Source: Mesorhizobium sp. L-8-3 | GTDB lineage: Bacteria; Pseudomonadota; Alphaproteobacteria; Rhizobiales; Rhizobiaceae | Direction: 5' to 3' | Length of the DNA: 64,000 nt | Assembly (NCBI RefSeq): GCF_016756615.1 | Contig: NZ_AP023262.1 | Coordinates: 3,845,501 to 3,909,500 of the forward strand | Shown: in pieces, positions 62,472-64,000 of the stretch | How the letters are laid out: every line of letters starts with the position of its first letter | Numbering within the stretch: the stretch's first letter is position 1 | Translations under genes and position numbers: made by a program | The notes under the pieces: model-generated | What the model saw: the letters and a program-made list of their open reading frames with translations, nothing else | What the model was told of the DNA's origin: nothing | The model's database searches: none

Positions 62472-62846
62472 ATGAGATCCGTCTTCGGGTTCAAGACCAG
62501 AAGTGCCGAGCGCGACCAGCAGACCGACGCGGCACGATTCCAGCGTATCCGGGATGTGATCGCCGAAGTGTCGGGCGAAATGGATCGCGAGAAGTCCGGC
62601 TTCGAGAAACGGTACGGAACGGTGGCGGCCGACGCCGCTTTCCTGGTCGAGGCTATGGATAATGAAGCCTCCCCCTCGGGTGATTCGGAGCGGATCGCAA
62701 CGCTCACCGAGACGCTTCGCGCCTGCGAGCGTCGGATCGCGTTCCTGAACAGGCAGATGCTGTTCATGGAGGAATGCCGCCAGTTCGTCCAGCAGTTCGT
62801 CGACGCCAACGGCATCGATGCCGGAGGGCCTGCAAAGGCCGAATGA
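62472..62846 (+). CDS. Small hypothetical protein in the exopolysaccharide locus
   Basis: A 124-residue soluble, helical-looking protein, beginning MRSVFGFKTRSAERDQQTDAAR. The middle (IAEVSGEMDREKSGFEKRYGTVAADAAFLVEAM) and the end (RIATLTETLRACERRIAFLNRQMLFMEECRQFV) could form coiled coils. I do not recognise a family. It lies between the GT2 gene and the exoK-like gene. The 175 bp before it show nothing convincing. Confidence 0.7.
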   Translation: MRSVFGFKTRSAERDQQTDAARFQRIRDVIAEVSGEMDREKSGFEKRYGTVAADAAFLVEAMDNEASPSGDSERIATLTETLRACERRIAFLNRQMLFMEECRQFVQQFVDANGIDAGGPAKAE

Positions 62847-62941
62847 CGGATTGCCTTAAGCCGCCGCGGATCGCCCGAACCGGGCCTGCGGGGCGCCAAC
62901 CCGCTGTGTTGGGAGGACGCAGCCAGATCGGAGCGAAGCCG

Positions 62942-63748
62942 ATGCCATTGTCGTTCTCCTCGCCGTGCCTCAAATCTTGCTGGCTATCGGGCGCGCTCGC
63001 CGGCCAGGCACTGTTGTGGTGCATGACGGGGTCCGCCTTCGCCCAGGACGCGCCACAGTCCTTCGTCGACAATTTCGACAGGCTCGGCTCCGCCCGCTGG
63101 TATGTCTCGGACGGCTGGGCCAACGGGAAGCACCAGAATTGCACTTGGTCGAAGAACCAGGTGAAGGTGGCCGACGGTGTCCTGTCGCTCGGCTTCACCA
63201 AGCACACTTTCAAGGATCGCGACTATGTCTGCGGCGAGGTGCAGACGAAACAGCGCTTCGGATACGGAATCTACGAGGCCCGGTTCCGGACCCCGGCGGG
63301 TTCGGGGCTCAACGCCGCCTTCTTCAGCTTCATCGGGCCGGTCGACAAGCAGCCGCATGACGAGATCGACTTCGAGGTTCTGACCAGGGACCCTTCAAAG
63401 GTGCAGCTCAACAGCTATGTCGCGGCCAAGGGCAACAACGAGAAACTCGTTCCCGTGCCGGGAGGCGCCGACAAGGAGTTCCACGATTATGCCTTCGTCT
63501 GGGAGAAGGACAGGATCCGCTGGTATATCGATGGCGAGCTTGTCCACACCCTCGACGATCCGGCGAAGGTGCCCAGCCACCCGTCCAAGATCTTCCTCAG
63601 CCTGTGGGGCAGCGACACCTTCACCGAATGGCTCGGTCCCTTCAGCGACCCCGGCGAGCCCTTGACCATGGAGATCGACCGCGTCGCCTTCACCGGTCTC
63701 GGCGAGCCCTGCCAGTTCCCGGGATCGGTGGCCTGCAAGCTGGAATAG
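62942..63748 (+). CDS. exoK: Secreted GH16 endo-glycanase, ExoK-like
   Basis: A 268-residue glycoside hydrolase family 16 enzyme that trims exopolysaccharide chains. A signal peptide ends near AFAQ (about residue 34). The catalytic motif is HDEIDFEVL with Glu141, Asp143 and Glu145, the ExDxE form used by lichenase- and ExoK-type enzymes. RFGYGIYEARFRTPAGSGLNAAFF and WYIDGELVHTL are typical strands. I chose ATG 62942 (GGAG 8 bp upstream); an ATG at 62843 overlapping the previous stop would hide the signal peptide. Confidence 0.9.
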   Translation: MPLSFSSPCLKSCWLSGALAGQALLWCMTGSAFAQDAPQSFVDNFDRLGSARWYVSDGWANGKHQNCTWSKNQVKVADGVLSLGFTKHTFKDRDYVCGEVQTKQRFGYGIYEARFRTPAGSGLNAAFFSFIGPVDKQPHDEIDFEVLTRDPSKVQLNSYVAAKGNNEKLVPVPGGADKEFHDYAFVWEKDRIRWYIDGELVHTLDDPAKVPSHPSKIFLSLWGSDTFTEWLGPFSDPGEPLTMEIDRVAFTGLGEPCQFPGSVACKLE

Positions 63749-63803
63749 CCAGCGCTCGCTTTTGTCTTTCGTCGCGTTGCAAAACTTGATCGAGAGGCTA
63801 TGC

Positions 63804-63831
63804 TGCACCGCAACAGAGTTGTTGCGACGCA
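63804..63831. promoter_or_regulatory. 28-bp inverted repeat built of the EPS-associated half-site
   Basis: TGCACCGCAACA, 4 bp, then TGTTGCGACGCA, the reverse complement of TGCGTCGCAACA. Both arms fit TGCRYYGCAACA, the half-site found singly at 54621 and 60970. It lies in the 222-bp gap after exoK and ahead of the gene that may start at 63971. Confidence 0.6.
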
Positions 63832-63970
63832 ATAGAGCGTGAACTAGCTTCCGGGAGGGGAAGGCTGAGGCATCAGTTACCGAATCCAGGGAAACCGATG
63901 CTTGAACAGAGAGATAGAGCGGCGTCACCGGTGACCCCGGTGGCTGCGTCGCGATAGCTGCGGTCTGTCG

Positions 63971-64000
63971 ATGCTGCGTGTCCTCTACCTTGTCCACGAC
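63971..64000 (+). CDS. Possible glycosyltransferase start (cut by window end)
   Basis: Ten codons, MLRVLYLVHD, reach the window edge. This is how many GT4-type glycosyltransferases begin, and the context fits. With so little sequence and no clear ribosome-binding site it is only a suggestion. Confidence 0.35.
   Translation, partial: MLRVLYLVHD

Noticed and set aside
62293..62475. A 60-codon frame overlapping the GT2 stop by 4 bp
   Set aside because: The overlap is tempting, but the protein is rich in Gly/Arg/Cys, has no family resemblance and ends inside the start of the next gene.
1..64000. CRISPR array, tRNA or rRNA genes
   Set aside because: I saw no regularly spaced repeats and no cloverleaf or rRNA-like sequence, though tRNAs could be missed by eye.

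Overview
The window is GC-rich chromosomal DNA that looks like a member of the Hyphomicrobiales (rhizobia), most likely the Mesorhizobium/Aminobacter/Phyllobacteriaceae side. The main reasons are an exopolysaccharide locus with the Sinorhizobium gene order exoZ-exoQ-exoF-exoY-exoX and an exoK-like glycanase, several families of rhizobial intergenic palindromes, and many ABC importers of the branched-chain amino acid type. I saw no rRNA, tRNA or CRISPR array. Assignments come from reading motifs; no database search was possible.

Region 1 (1-10.2 kb): a truncated FAD oxidoreductase, a MarR regulator, an IS1182-type element sitting inside a dispersed repeat, an indolepyruvate:ferredoxin oxidoreductase pair (iorBA), a LacI-regulator remnant, and a DoeB-like deacetylase translationally coupled to a PLP dehydratase.

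Region 2 (10.2-19.8 kb): tryptophan/anthranilate catabolism. Tryptophan 2,3-dioxygenase, a kynurenine-formamidase-like hydrolase and a 2-aminobenzoate-CoA ligase-like enzyme lie beside a complete five-gene ABC importer and a cytosine-deaminase-like amidohydrolase. No kynureninase is visible.

Region 3 (19.8-24.3 kb): assorted genes (CurA-like reductase, DHFR-like protein, LysE exporter) and an IS4-family element with a clear 10-bp target duplication placed just upstream of lysE.

Region 4 (24.5-47.9 kb): the most interesting part, a catabolic island of about 23 kb. It contains an old-yellow-enzyme reductase, a type I Baeyer-Villiger-like monooxygenase, two acyl-CoA-forming ligases of different chemistry, two acyl-CoA dehydrogenases around a crotonase, an ABC importer, an IclR regulator, two luciferase-like monooxygenases, a flavin reductase, an SMP-30 lactonase, an SDR, a fused double SDR and two small proteins. 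A palindrome TTCAC-N4-GTGAA occurs at five places in it, four of them at a constant 25-26 bp from a -35-like hexamer. I infer that the IclR protein controls an uncharacterised pathway that opens a cyclic ketone (terpenoid-like) and feeds it into CoA-linked beta-oxidation.

Region 5 (48.0-50.1 kb): a DUF3175-like protein, a VapBC toxin-antitoxin pair with a perfect palindromic operator, and a PPP-type phosphatase.

Region 6 (50.1-64 kb): exopolysaccharide synthesis and export, with Wzx-like flippase, three glycosyltransferases, UDP-glucose dehydrogenase (so the polymer probably contains a uronic acid) and a secreted GH16 glycanase. A half-site TGCRYYGCAACA recurs in three intergenic regions here. 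A further glycosyltransferase may begin at the window's last 30 bases.
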